The notes beneath the pieces were generated by a model. That model ran no database searches. It worked only from the letters and a program-made list of their open reading frames with translations, and was not told the DNA's origin. The position numbers were made by a program, and so were the translations under genes. A DNA stretch of 64,000 nucleotides from Alphaproteobacteria bacterium (GTDB lineage Bacteria > Pseudomonadota > Alphaproteobacteria > UBA8366): assembly GCA_028281325.1 (NCBI GenBank), contig JANQKC010000009.1:62001-126000 (forward strand), in the 5' to 3' direction. Of the stretch, positions 11,171-20,063 are shown in pieces. Within the stretch, counting starts at the first letter, position 1, and each line of letters begins with the position of its first letter.

Positions 11171-12163
11171 ATGGACGCTCGTTCCGAACACCGAAACCGT
11201 CGTAAGTCCTGCCTGCATCGCGCGGTGGCCGCGGTCGCGCTCAGCGCGTTGGTCGCCGGCGGCATTGCCGGCGCTGCCGCCGCCGCCGACGAAAAACCCG
11301 CCGTGGCGCCCGGCACGCAGTCGATCAAGATACAGCCGCCGCCGGTGAAGAAACTGAATGTCGAGAAAGTCTATTACTCGCAGTTCGGCATGATGGCCAC
11401 GGCGACGCGCCGGCTGGCGCATCATCGCCACAATGTGCCGGATCTCTATTTCCTGGCCTTCGGCGGGGACGCCCATCAGGACGTGTTCCTGCGCGAAGTC
11501 GTGTCGGTCGGCAAGCTGTTCGACGAACGCTTCGACACCAAGCAGCGGTCGGTCCTACTGGTCAATAACGTCAACACGGTCGCCAAGTACCCGTTGGCGA
11601 ACAGCCATAACCTGCTGGCGGGCCTCGGCCGGATTTCCGGGATGATGGATGTCGAGGAAGACGTGCTGTTCCTGTTCCTCACGTCGCACGGTACGCCGGA
11701 CGTCCTGTCGGTCAACTTCAAGCCGATGCAGATGAACGACCTGACCGCCAAGAACCTCAAATACGTTCTCGACAAGTCGCGTATCAAATGGCGCGTCATT
11801 GTCGTCTCGGCCTGCCATTCCGGCAGTTTCATCGACGATCTCAAGAACGAGAATTCCCTGATTATCGCCGCCGCGCGCGAAGACCGGGTATCCTTCGGCT
11901 GCGACCACGAAAACGACTGGACCTATTTCGGCCGGGCCTATTTCGATCAGGCGCTGCGGGACACCTTCTCCTTCGTCGACGCCTTCCCCCGCGCCGCCAA
12001 GACGGTCGGCAAGTGGGAGAAGGAACAGAAGCTGGAGCCCTCGCTGCCGCAGATTCATGTCGGCGCCGCGATCGAGCCGAAATTGAAGGAACTCGAAGCG
12101 CGCCTTCAGAAACGCTGGAAGAGCGCCAAGGCCAACGGCGTCGCGAAACCCGCCTCGCGGTAA
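11171..12163 (+). CDS. C13 family (legumain/caspase-like) cysteine peptidase, exported
   Basis: A 330-residue protein. A basic start and hydrophobic stretch (residues 17-39, ending AAAAAD) form a signal peptide or anchor. The peptidase domain carries FLTSHG with His173 and VVSACHSGSF with Cys215, the His-Cys dyad arrangement of C13/caspase-like peptidases. The C-terminus is charged and helical. The ATG at 11171 is used; the frame is open far upstream but that stretch shadows the preceding gene. Tandem with the degenerate paralogue, 104 bases apart. Substrate unknown. Bacterial C13 proteins are poorly characterised. Confidence 0.82.
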   Translation: MDARSEHRNRRKSCLHRAVAAVALSALVAGGIAGAAAAADEKPAVAPGTQSIKIQPPPVKKLNVEKVYYSQFGMMATATRRLAHHRHNVPDLYFLAFGGDAHQDVFLREVVSVGKLFDERFDTKQRSVLLVNNVNTVAKYPLANSHNLLAGLGRISGMMDVEEDVLFLFLTSHGTPDVLSVNFKPMQMNDLTAKNLKYVLDKSRIKWRVIVVSACHSGSFIDDLKNENSLIIAAAREDRVSFGCDHENDWTYFGRAYFDQALRDTFSFVDAFPRAAKTVGKWEKEQKLEPSLPQIHVGAAIEPKLKELEARLQKRWKSAKANGVAKPASR

Positions 12164-12241
12164 CCGCCGGTATCTTCACTCAGCTTGCCGATCTTTTCGC
12201 TTGTCTTTCGCCCAATGACGGCGGCCAGTAAAACCGCAACA

Positions 12242-12261
12242 ACCCACAAGATATCGTGGGT
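12242..12261 (+). terminator. probable terminator after the C13 peptidase gene
   Basis: ACCCAC-8-GTGGGT stem-loop followed by GTTTGTCTT, about 80 bases after the stop codon and before parE. The T tract is interrupted, so strength is uncertain. Confidence 0.5.
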
Positions 12262-12324
12262 GTTTGTCTTAAAATCTACTGCATCATGCTTGCGCGCGCC
12301 TCGGGCCGCCGTATAATCGCCGCC

Positions 12325-14313
12325 ATGCCAGAGGATCTATTTTCCAGCGCGCCGAAGCGCAAATCGAAAAGCTATTCCGCTAAAGACATCGAAGTCCTGG
12401 AAGGGCTCGAACCGGTCCGCCGCCGCCCCGGCATGTATATCGGGGGGACGGACGAGCGCGCGATGCATCATCTCGCCGCAGAAGTGCTGGACAATGCCAT
12501 GGACGAGGCGGTCGAGGGTCACGCCAGCCGGATCGAGATCGAACTCGACGCCAAGGGTTACGTGACCGTGCGCGACAACGGGCGCGGCATCCCGGTCGAT
12601 CCGCACCCCAAGTTCAAGAAGAAGTCGGCGCTGGAGGTCATCCTGACCACGCTGCATTCGGGCGGCAAGTTCTCCGGTAAGAATTACGAGACCGCGGGCG
12701 GCCTGCACGGCGTCGGCATCTCCGTGGTCAACGCGCTCTCCGACGACCTGACGGTCGAGGTCGCGCGCGACCGCACGCTCTACCGGCAGAGCTACAGCCG
12801 CGGCAAACCGAAGGGCAAGCTCAAGGATTGCGGGGCGATCAAGAACCGGCGCGGTACGACGCTGACCTTCCACCCCGACCCGGAGGTGTTCGGCGAAAAG
12901 ACGGCGTTCCGCCCCGCGCAGTTATTCCGCATGGCGCGGTCCAAGGCGTATTTGTTCCGCGGCGTCGAAATCCGTTGGACCTGCGATCCCAAGCTGATCA
13001 CCGGCAAGGACGACGACACACCGGCCAAGGCGCAGTTGCATTTCCCGGGCGGCCTGCAGGACTATCTGGCGGCCACGATCGACGCGCGCCCCACAGTGAC
13101 GCCCAAGGCCTTCGCCGGGCGCGCCGACGGCAACGGCTCCGGCGGCAAGGTCGAATGGGCAATCTGCTGGCCGCAGGACGAGGACGGCTTCGTCCACTCC
13201 TACTGCAACACGATCCCGACGCCGCAAGGCGGCAGTCACGAAAGCGCGCTGCGCACCGCGTTGACTCGCGGCCTGAAGAACTTCGCCGAGATGTCGGGCG
13301 CGAAGAAGGCGTCGTCGGTGACCGGCGACGACATCCTGGGCGGCGCCTGCGTCATGCTGTCGGTCTTCATCCCCGACCCGCAGTTCCAGGGCCAGACCAA
13401 GGAGAAGCTGAATTCGCCCGACGCCGGCAAGCTGGTCGAATCCAACCTGCGCGATCACTTCGAATTGTGGCTGTCCGGCGACCCGAAAAGCGCCAACGAC
13501 CTGCTGGAACGCGTGCTCGAACGCGCCGAGGAACGGCAGCGCAAGCGCTCGTCCCGCGACCTGGCGCGCAAGAGCGCGACGCGAAAACTCCGCCTGCCCG
13601 GCAAGCTGGCCGACTGCAGCAAGAACTCGTCGGAAGGCACCGAGCTGTTCATCGTCGAGGGCGATTCGGCGGGCGGCTCCGCGAAACAGGCGCGCGACCG
13701 CGTGACCCAGGCGATCCTGCCATTGCGCGGCAAGATCCTCAACGTGGCCAGCGCGTCGGCGGACAAGCTGGCCGGCAACCAGGAACTGGCCGACATCATG
13801 CAGGCGCTCGGCTGCGGCCGGCGCGGCGACTATGACGGCGACAAGCTGCGCTACGACCGCATCATCATCATGACCGACGCGGACGTGGACGGCGCGCATA
13901 TCGCCTCGCTGCTAATGACCTTCTTCTACCGCGAGATGCCGGGGCTGGTGCGCGACGGCCGCCTCTACCTCGCGATGCCGCCGCTCTATCGGTTGAACCA
14001 GGGCAGCACGACGGTGTACGCCCGTGACGACGCGCATAAGGAAGAACTCACGAAGACGGTGCTGAAGGGCAAGGCGAAGATCGAGGTCAGCCGCTTCAAG
14101 GGCCTCGGCGAGATGCCGCCGGCGCAGCTCAAGGAAACCACGATGAACCCGGAGACCCGCACCCTGTTGCAGGTCAGCATCCCGGACACCGACGAGAAGG
14201 ACCGCAGCCGCGACACGGCGAAGCTGGTCGAAAGCCTGATGGGGCGCAAGCCCGAGAAGCGCTACAAATACATCCAGGAAAACGCCGAGTTCGTGCGCGA
14301 CTTGGACGTTTAG
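12325..14313 (+). CDS. parE: DNA topoisomerase IV subunit B
   Basis: A 662-residue type IIA topoisomerase ATPase subunit. The GHKL ATPase motifs are EVLDNAMDEAVEG, RDNGRGIPVD and GGLHGVGISVVNALS. The TOPRIM motifs are FIVEGDSAGGSAKQARDR and DADVDGAHIASLL. The C-terminal end KRYKYIQENAEFVRDLDV is typical of ParE. It decatenates chromosomes with ParC, which is not in this window. The ATG at 12325 gives the normal start MPEDLFSSAPKRKSKSYSAK. It overlaps the convergent hydrolase gene by four bases. Confidence 0.95.
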   Translation: MPEDLFSSAPKRKSKSYSAKDIEVLEGLEPVRRRPGMYIGGTDERAMHHLAAEVLDNAMDEAVEGHASRIEIELDAKGYVTVRDNGRGIPVDPHPKFKKKSALEVILTTLHSGGKFSGKNYETAGGLHGVGISVVNALSDDLTVEVARDRTLYRQSYSRGKPKGKLKDCGAIKNRRGTTLTFHPDPEVFGEKTAFRPAQLFRMARSKAYLFRGVEIRWTCDPKLITGKDDDTPAKAQLHFPGGLQDYLAATIDARPTVTPKAFAGRADGNGSGGKVEWAICWPQDEDGFVHSYCNTIPTPQGGSHESALRTALTRGLKNFAEMSGAKKASSVTGDDILGGACVMLSVFIPDPQFQGQTKEKLNSPDAGKLVESNLRDHFELWLSGDPKSANDLLERVLERAEERQRKRSSRDLARKSATRKLRLPGKLADCSKNSSEGTELFIVEGDSAGGSAKQARDRVTQAILPLRGKILNVASASADKLAGNQELADIMQALGCGRRGDYDGDKLRYDRIIIMTDADVDGAHIASLLMTFFYREMPGLVRDGRLYLAMPPLYRLNQGSTTVYARDDAHKEELTKTVLKGKAKIEVSRFKGLGEMPPAQLKETTMNPETRTLLQVSIPDTDEKDRSRDTAKLVESLMGRKPEKRYKYIQENAEFVRDLDV

Positions 14314-15155
14314 TTTTCCGGGAAGCGCCCCTGTAGTACATCCAGAAAGAAGTCGCGGGTCCGGTTCGACGCCTTGACGCTGTCATGCGACACGCCGGGC
14401 ATAATGTCGAGCCGGGTCTTCACGCCGAGGCCGCGCAGCGCCGCCTCCAAGGTCTGGATGCGGTCGACCCGCGTCTCCCCCGCCATGTTGGCGTTCTCCA
14501 TCCAGTTCTTGCCGCCCGGCGCGTGGCTGATTTCCCAGGTCTCCCGATCCGCGCCGCCGACCACCAGATGCACCGGCACCTTGGCGATGGCTTCGGGGTC
14601 CAAGGCGATCCCGAACACCGCCTCCAGGTTCCGGCAGCCGACCCAGTAGTCGTTCCTGTCGTCCGGCAACGTGACCGAACCGGGCGCCCCGATCGACGCC
14701 GCCTTCAGCCGGTCCGGGTGGAGATAGAGGAAGCGGTGGGTGAAATGACCGCCGCCGGAGAACCCGTAGAGCAGAAACTTGTCGACCGGCACGCCGTAGC
14801 GGGTTCCGATCTCGTCGAGCATGCCCAGCAGCACGGCGTCGTAGCGGATGCCGTCCTCGTGCATCTGCTTGTAGCCGTCGCTGTTGCCATCGCCGTTCGG
14901 CCCGACGGGAAACAGCGGCGCGATCACCAGGCAGTCGTTGTAGCGCCCGAACTCGGAAAACACGTCCCGGTTCTCCCACACCCGGCGGCCAGTGCCGTGT
15001 ACCGCGACCAGCACCGTGGTCTTCGGCCCGACATTGGGCGGGACATACAGCGTATAGCTGAACCGGGGGTCGACCTTGGCGCTGAAGAAGGTGGTGGCGC
15101 CGCGATTGTACATCTGCTCGCGCCGGGCGGCGGCGGAGTCGTCGGAAGTCGTCAT
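14310..15155 (-). CDS. alpha/beta hydrolase, PHB-depolymerase/esterase-like
   Basis: A 281-residue serine hydrolase. The nucleophile elbow is GFSGGG in LLYGFSGGGHFTHRF, the oxyanion region is VAVHGTGRR, and the candidate catalytic His is in MPGVSHDSVKA near the C-terminus. No signal peptide, so cytoplasmic. Closest in layout to LpqC/poly(3-hydroxybutyrate) depolymerase-like esterases. Substrate unknown. Convergent with parE, with the stop codons overlapping. Confidence 0.75.
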   Translation of the reverse strand: MTTSDDSAAARREQMYNRGATTFFSAKVDPRFSYTLYVPPNVGPKTTVLVAVHGTGRRVWENRDVFSEFGRYNDCLVIAPLFPVGPNGDGNSDGYKQMHEDGIRYDAVLLGMLDEIGTRYGVPVDKFLLYGFSGGGHFTHRFLYLHPDRLKAASIGAPGSVTLPDDRNDYWVGCRNLEAVFGIALDPEAIAKVPVHLVVGGADRETWEISHAPGGKNWMENANMAGETRVDRIQTLEAALRGLGVKTRLDIMPGVSHDSVKASNRTRDFFLDVLQGRFPEN

Positions 15156-15234
15156 GATGGTGTCTCGGGTTTATTAAGGCGGACCCTCATCCAACTGGGA
15201 ATCACGCCACGGCGCAAGGGCATTCCTACCCGGT

Positions 15235-15627
15235 CTATGCCGAAATTTCAGACAGTTTCTTGAGCAAGGCCTCGATATCGTACTGGTGGCACAAGTCCTT
15301 TAGGCGCTTTTCCGTAGCGTCTATTCCAACACGGTGCAATTCTTCGAGTTGCTTCGCTGTTACCCCATCGCCGAGGTAGACAGCATCCACAACGTCGAAT
15401 GTGATTTTCTCATGTAGTTCAATGAAGGCGGATAGGTCAGCAAGAACTTGTTTTTGATCATCATTAGCCTCATGACCATCCAGCGCTTCATAGTGGTAGT
15501 AATCACCATACTCACCAACAAATTCATGCAAAGTGCAGTCACCCTTTCGCCACCTGTCGACGAGCAACGTGGCAGTGCGCAATCCGTCTAAAACACTGGC
15601 TCTGTACGCAGCTAATGACTCATCCAT
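15235..15627 (-). CDS. hypothetical protein
   Basis: A 130-residue acidic, largely helical protein with no signal peptide or membrane segment. It has conspicuous pairs such as GDYYHYEALDGHEANDDQK and a Leu-rich C-terminal helix. Not recognised. Its codons are AT-richer than those of parE or the downstream transporter, and it sits beside a DUF4279 gene, so this looks like a small acquired islet. Confidence 0.65.
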   Translation of the reverse strand: MDESLAAYRASVLDGLRTATLLVDRWRKGDCTLHEFVGEYGDYYHYEALDGHEANDDQKQVLADLSAFIELHEKITFDVVDAVYLGDGVTAKQLEELHRVGIDATEKRLKDLCHQYDIEALLKKLSEISA

Positions 15628-15706
15628 GATCGGTGTTCCAAATCTTGTGTGAGTGCCTAGTTAGTGCATTTGCTGTGTCGGGAAACGGCTGGCGTCAAAA
15701 TTTGAG

Positions 15707-16120
15707 TTACGAAAATACAAACTCGAAGTGCAGCCCCAAGTCGCACATACGCTTCAACGTTTCAAAGGGAATATCGAATTCAAGAGCCGTTTCATTTTCT
15801 TCGCCGCTGAATGCGCCGATATAAACCAATGCTCTATCGACGCCTTCTATGTCCGAAATCTTCCCCTTGTCATACTCAATCTGACTCAGAACAAAATTGA
15901 GATGTTCCAGCGGATCGTCCGACTCAAATATCGATTTGGTATCCAGTGCCCATAATCCTCCTTTAGCGATCCAGGTTGTGTCGTGGTGCGGTGAGGTCAT
16001 GACCTGACCTTTGACACGTTCCTTTGTAGGCGTCGTCCCCAGCATCTTGGTGATTTCGGACGGCTTCAATGAATTCCCGTGGATCAACAGGGAAACACTG
16101 AAAATGGGTGTTTCGCTCAT
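15707..16120 (-). CDS. DUF4279 domain protein
   Basis: A 137-residue protein matching the DUF4279 layout: an N-terminal strand FSVSLLIHG, then LKPSEITKMLGTTPTKERVKG, KGGLWALDTKS, and a C-terminal LKRMCDLGLHFEFVFS. Members are often found near toxin/immunity loci, but no toxin gene is visible here. It is AT-rich like the neighbouring 130-residue gene and transcribed in the same direction, 79 bases upstream of it. Biochemical function unknown. Confidence 0.7.
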   Translation of the reverse strand: MSETPIFSVSLLIHGNSLKPSEITKMLGTTPTKERVKGQVMTSPHHDTTWIAKGGLWALDTKSIFESDDPLEHLNFVLSQIEYDKGKISDIEGVDRALVYIGAFSGEENETALEFDIPFETLKRMCDLGLHFEFVFS

Positions 16121-16305
16121 TCAAAATGCTCATAACCGAGGGTTAGATCAGCAAGATGAACCTTCATTCGTAGCGATTAAAGAGATTTATGCCTCGCAAA
16201 GGAATAATTGTGTGTTTCAAGAGGCATCGCCAATAGGTGCCGCGTAATGCGAGACAAGCACTCTCGAACGATGCCACAGTGTGGCCCCGCCATCTGGAGC
16301 ATCAT

Positions 16306-17220
16306 TTGTCCACGCCCCTCACCGACCGCCCGTCCGCCACCGCGCCACGCTGGATCGACCTCGCCCTGTTGCTGCTGCTGGCGACGCTATGGGGCGTCGC
16401 CTATACCTTCACCAAGGTTGCGGTCGAAAGCATCCCGCCGCTGACCGTCGCCGCGGTACGCGTCACCGTCGCCGGGGCGTTGCTCGGCCTGTACATCGCC
16501 TATCGCGGCGAGCGCATTCCGCGCACGGTCGCGACATGGCGGCGGCTGTTCGTGCAGGGCTGCCTGAACAGCATCATCCCCTTCACGCTGATCGCCTGGG
16601 GACAACAGCATATCGACAGCGGGCTCGCCGGCATCCTGAACGCGACGCCGCCGCTCTTCGTCCTGCTGATCACCTGGCTGTGGACCCGCCACGAGCCGAT
16701 CACCGGCCGCAAGCTGGCGGGCGTGGTCAGCGGGTTGGCGGGCGTGACGCTGATCATCGGCGTCGACGCGCTGGGCGGCATCGGCACGCACACATTGGCC
16801 CAGATCGCCATCACGGTTGCCAGCATCTCCTATGCCGGGGCGGTGATCTACGGGCATCGCCATCAAGACATCACACCGGCCGCCATCGCCGCTGGGACGT
16901 TGATCTGCGCCACGCTGGTCCTGGTACCGGCCAGCCTTGTGTTCGATGCGCCGTGGACCCTCACGCCCAGCCTGCAATCCGTATTGGCCGTGGGGGCGCT
17001 GGCGGTCTTCTCGACGGGGATCGCGCTGATGATCTATTTCCGGCTGCTCCGCACGCTCTGCTCAATGGGGCTCGCGAGCAACAGCTATCTGCGGGCGGGG
17101 ATCAGCGTTCTCTTGGGCGTGGTCTTCCTCGGCGAGCAAATTACCGCGACGGTAATCGGCGGCTTGGTGCTGGTCGTGGCCGGCGTCGCGGCAATTGTCG
17201 GTGTCGGTCGGCGCGGCTAA
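16306..17220 (+). CDS. EamA/DMT-family transporter
   Basis: About 304 residues with ten hydrophobic segments in two EamA repeats (LLLLLATLWGVAYTFTKVAVE in the first; FSTGIALMIYFRLLRTLCSMG and ISVLLGVVFLGEQITATVIGG in the second). Inner-membrane exporter of the drug/metabolite superfamily, substrate unknown. A TTG at 16306 with GGAG six bases upstream fits the usual start (LSTPLTDRP...); an ATG at 16237 is the alternative and would add 23 atypical residues. Confidence 0.85.
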   Translation: MSTPLTDRPSATAPRWIDLALLLLLATLWGVAYTFTKVAVESIPPLTVAAVRVTVAGALLGLYIAYRGERIPRTVATWRRLFVQGCLNSIIPFTLIAWGQQHIDSGLAGILNATPPLFVLLITWLWTRHEPITGRKLAGVVSGLAGVTLIIGVDALGGIGTHTLAQIAITVASISYAGAVIYGHRHQDITPAAIAAGTLICATLVLVPASLVFDAPWTLTPSLQSVLAVGALAVFSTGIALMIYFRLLRTLCSMGLASNSYLRAGISVLLGVVFLGEQITATVIGGLVLVVAGVAAIVGVGRRG

Positions 17221-17237
17221 CACGCAATAGGCCGGCC

Positions 17238-17603
17238 TCAGAACCCGCCGCCGCCCGCGTCTCCACCGCCGCCTCCGCCGCCGCCGTCGAACCCGCCATC
17301 GAAGCCGCCGATATCCGCGCCCCCGGCATAGTCGCCCCCCGCACCGGCCTGCGCGTCATTCCCATGCAGACCGACCCACAAGACGTGAAAGATCGCGACG
17401 TAGCCGATCATGCGGGTGGTTTCGACCAGCGTATCTTCCTTCATGCGCTGCCGCGCCAATATCCGCTTCCCGCGCCGGTAAGCATCGAACATCAACCCGA
17501 ACACCAGCAAGAGCGGGACGATCGACCAGACGGCGGCGGGTGTCGTCGGCAGGAAGATGAACAAGGCGATAACGACGGCGATCAACGCGATTAGCTTCAT
17601 CAT
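17238..17603 (-). CDS. small membrane protein with glycine-rich tail
   Basis: A 121-residue protein. Two N-terminal hydrophobic segments (LIALIAVVIALFIFL and WSIVPLLLVFGLMF), a basic loop YRRGKRILARQR, a third weak segment, and a C-terminal tail of about 30 residues that is almost only Gly with Asp/Ala/Phe. The tandem ATGs at 17603/17600 follow AAAGGA; the longer frame upstream lacks a ribosome site. Glycine-rich tails of this type occur in several small TPM- or DUF-type envelope proteins, but I cannot name the family. Confidence 0.65.
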   Translation of the reverse strand: MMKLIALIAVVIALFIFLPTTPAAVWSIVPLLLVFGLMFDAYRRGKRILARQRMKEDTLVETTRMIGYVAIFHVLWVGLHGNDAQAGAGGDYAGGADIGGFDGGFDGGGGGGGGDAGGGGF

Positions 17604-17783
17604 CGGCGGATCCTTTCGCGACAGCGCGCCGCAACCCGGCGCGAAACGGCTTAGAACCAACGGCGTCGGCTTAGATTACCATATATAGGACGGCCGGCGC
17701 GGACTTCCCGCGTTTCGCCGAAATCGCCGGGATACGGTACTCTGCCGGGACCGCGCCAACAAAGTATCGGAAGGAAACGCGTC

Positions 17784-18548
17784 ATGGCCGATAGGAACTC
17801 GGAACTCGCGAATAAGGCCGCCATCGTCACCGGCAGCGCCCGTAACATCGGCCGCTCGATCGCCGAGGAACTGGCGCGCGCCGGGGCGGCGGTCACGATC
17901 AACGCGGTCAGTGCCCTCGACCTGGCGGAGGAAGTCGCCGAGGGCATCAAATCCGCCGGCGGCCGGGCGATCGCCGTGAAGGCGGACATCACCGACGCGG
18001 GCGACGTACAGCGCCTGGTCGACGGCACGGTCGAGGCCTTCGGCGGGCTCGATATCCTGATCAACAACGCCGCCGTCCGCACCAATGTGGAATTCACGGA
18101 ACTGACCTTCGAGGAATGGGAGCGCTGCCGCGCTGTGGCGCTCGACGGCGCCTTCCGCATGTGCATGGCGTCGGTCCCGCACATGATCGAACGCGGCGGC
18201 GGCGCCATCGTCAGCATCGGCGGCATGAACGCCTACAAGGGCGTGCGCGGCGGCGCGCATAAGTCGGCGGTCAAGGAAGGCATGAGCGGCATGGTGCGCG
18301 GCATGGTCTACGACCTGGGCGCACACAACATCACCACGAATGTCGCCGTGGTCGGCCCCTTCGACACCGAGCGCAAGGGCGGCAGCGGCATGGCGAAAGT
18401 CCAGGACGCCAACCCCACCATTCCCATGGGCCGCCGAGGCGCGCCCCAGGACATGGCCGACCTCGTCCGCTTCCTCGTCGGCCCCTACGCCACCTTCATC
18501 ACCGGGCAGACCATCCACGTGAACGGCGGCGCGCATATGCCACATTAG
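17784..18548 (+). CDS. SDR-family protein lacking the catalytic tyrosine
   Basis: A 254-residue Rossmann-fold short-chain dehydrogenase homologue. Cofactor motif GSARNIG (17-23), NNAA at 94-97, and C-terminal VNGGAHMPH. The canonical YxxxK is not intact: Lys160 is present in GGAHKSAV, but the residue four before it is Gly156 where a Tyr is expected. Tyr151 is out of register. The protein may be catalytically altered or use another residue. Start supported by AAGGAAACGCGTC. Substrate unknown. Confidence 0.85.
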   Translation: MADRNSELANKAAIVTGSARNIGRSIAEELARAGAAVTINAVSALDLAEEVAEGIKSAGGRAIAVKADITDAGDVQRLVDGTVEAFGGLDILINNAAVRTNVEFTELTFEEWERCRAVALDGAFRMCMASVPHMIERGGGAIVSIGGMNAYKGVRGGAHKSAVKEGMSGMVRGMVYDLGAHNITTNVAVVGPFDTERKGGSGMAKVQDANPTIPMGRRGAPQDMADLVRFLVGPYATFITGQTIHVNGGAHMPH

Positions 18549-18618
18549 GGCGGTGTGAATGCATAGCTAAGCAAATATTGCTGGAGCTGTTGAGGGCTAC
18601 CGGAAAAATGGATTTGGC

Positions 18619-18915
18619 ATGGTAGTTGTGAGTTACCCTTCAGAATCCTTCGTGGAGGTTATCGAAGCTCTCTGTGATAGGGGCGAAGACTTTGATGTAT
18701 GCGTGAACGCAAATTCAAAGACGAAGCAACAGATCCTCGAATTACTTCCCATAATGACTGGACAAACGAATAGGGAACCAATCGGAAATGTTCCTCGCGT
18801 TTTCAAAACAATGGATTTTCAACGAGCTTATGCCTTTGTCCATGAACATAAGGACGGTTATGAGGTCACGTATGAAGATCAAGGTGATCTCATCATTCAC
18901 TTCCGGAGAGTTTAG
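18619..18915 (+). CDS. hypothetical protein in an AT-rich islet
   Basis: A 98-residue soluble acidic protein (MVVVSYPSESFVEVIEALC...). No recognised domain. AT-rich codons contrast with the SDR gene just upstream. It is the first gene of the segment that ends with two copies of the DUF1194 gene tail. The start is the first ATG in the frame; ribosome-site support is weak. Confidence 0.55.
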   Translation: MVVVSYPSESFVEVIEALCDRGEDFDVCVNANSKTKQQILELLPIMTGQTNREPIGNVPRVFKTMDFQRAYAFVHEHKDGYEVTYEDQGDLIIHFRRV

Positions 18916-18991
18916 TTATGCCTAATTCTGCGGTTAGGTGCCATACGGTGGTGAATAACTCATTTCCAATGGGACTATTTGACCCTTTGGT

Positions 18992-19093
18992 GGATAAAGG
19001 CCCAACGCAATCGCCTACCGCGCCGACGCGGTCGTGTCCGGCTGCTCGCCGGCAATCTCCAATATCATTTTCTTGAGGATCGCCCGGATAAAG
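18992..19093 (-). pseudogene. duplicated 3' tail of a DUF1194 gene
   Basis: This stretch aligns without gaps to 20064-20165, at a fixed offset of 1072 bases, the end of the intact DUF1194 gene plus about 25 bases beyond its stop. The last 21 or so codons (AILKKMILEIAGEQPDTTAS) are conserved with only two, synonymous, base changes, and both copies have a stop (TAG here, TAA there) at the same place. The rest of the gene is absent. A remnant or recombination footprint. The 74-residue plus-strand frame over it is not a real gene. Confidence 0.8.
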
Positions 19094-19204
19094 TTAGAAC
19101 GACAGTTAGCTCGTTTTGGTCTCTGACAGTACCTAGAATAGTAAAAGAAATTCATCCAACTGATAGAAAAACAAATATTTGCTTAGAAATTTTCTACGTT
19201 TAGA

Positions 19205-19891
19205 ATGCGAAAGCTACTATCGAAAATTGAAATTGACAAAACGATGTGGTTAAGAGCAGTCGTTGTGTTGGCCTTTTTCGGCACAATCGCAGTCAACTCA
19301 GTGAACGCCGCGGCATCAAGTGACCCGCATGTTTCTATTGCAGAACTTAAGGATGTGCTGCGTTCCGAAAACTACGACCCCATCAACAAGACATTGAACG
19401 ATGTTAAGAGCATGTCCAACAGAAAAGGAATTTTACCATTCATCAGAGATTTATGGGAGTTAAGAAAAGATCGTTACACGGACGTACCGTGGAACGTTGT
19501 TAATGACGACATAGTCCGGTTAGGTCTTGCCGATGTGCTACTTCAAGCACGGAGCAATAGAATTATCGAATTTGATCCCAATGATATGTCGGCCTTTGCA
19601 GTTGGGCGACTACGTGCTCCAAGCGTTCGAGTTCGAACCGCCGCCATGTTTGTGTTGGCCGTCTCGGAAACGGATCAGGCAGTAACAGAATTGTTTAAGG
19701 TGGCAAAACGAGAACATTCGGACACGTACCGTGCGGCTATATTGGCCTTAATCGAAATGTGTAATCCTCGCGCAAGACAAGCAATCGCTGAGTTGCAGGA
19801 GTCGGTGAAGGACAGAGTTCGCCGGAAATTCATACGAGACCAATTGGAACAATGGGAAAATTTCAACAAAGGGCACCCATGGTGCAATTGA
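19205..19891 (+). CDS. HEAT-repeat-like protein with N-terminal membrane segment
   Basis: A 228-residue protein. Residues 15-37 (MWLRAVVVLAFFGTIAVNSV) are a signal peptide or anchor. The rest is helical and has HEAT-like repeats, best seen in VRTAAMFVLAVSETDQAV and TYRAAILALIEMCNPRARQA. Probably periplasmic protein-protein interaction module; function unknown. AT-rich and flanked by the two DUF1194 tail copies, so it looks inserted. Confidence 0.65.
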   Translation: MRKLLSKIEIDKTMWLRAVVVLAFFGTIAVNSVNAAASSDPHVSIAELKDVLRSENYDPINKTLNDVKSMSNRKGILPFIRDLWELRKDRYTDVPWNVVNDDIVRLGLADVLLQARSNRIIEFDPNDMSAFAVGRLRAPSVRVRTAAMFVLAVSETDQAVTELFKVAKREHSDTYRAAILALIEMCNPRARQAIAELQESVKDRVRRKFIRDQLEQWENFNKGHPWCN

Positions 19892-20063
19892 TTTGGTTTT
19901 TCCTATTTGCTAGGCGAAGCCCACCTAAACAATGGCTTGGACACCGTCCTTGGAGCTTAGTTCAATAGGTATTCTGCGATAGCCGGTTTCTCTAGGTGAC
20001 AGTACAGTCGGTACTACCCGAAGGTCTGCACGCTGCGGATCCACTTCACCTTGGGCCTTCCAG

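Noticed and set aside
18979-19203. 74-residue plus-strand frame
   Set aside because: It is antisense to the duplicated DUF1194 tail and matches the same antisense frame at 20051-20713; no independent gene.
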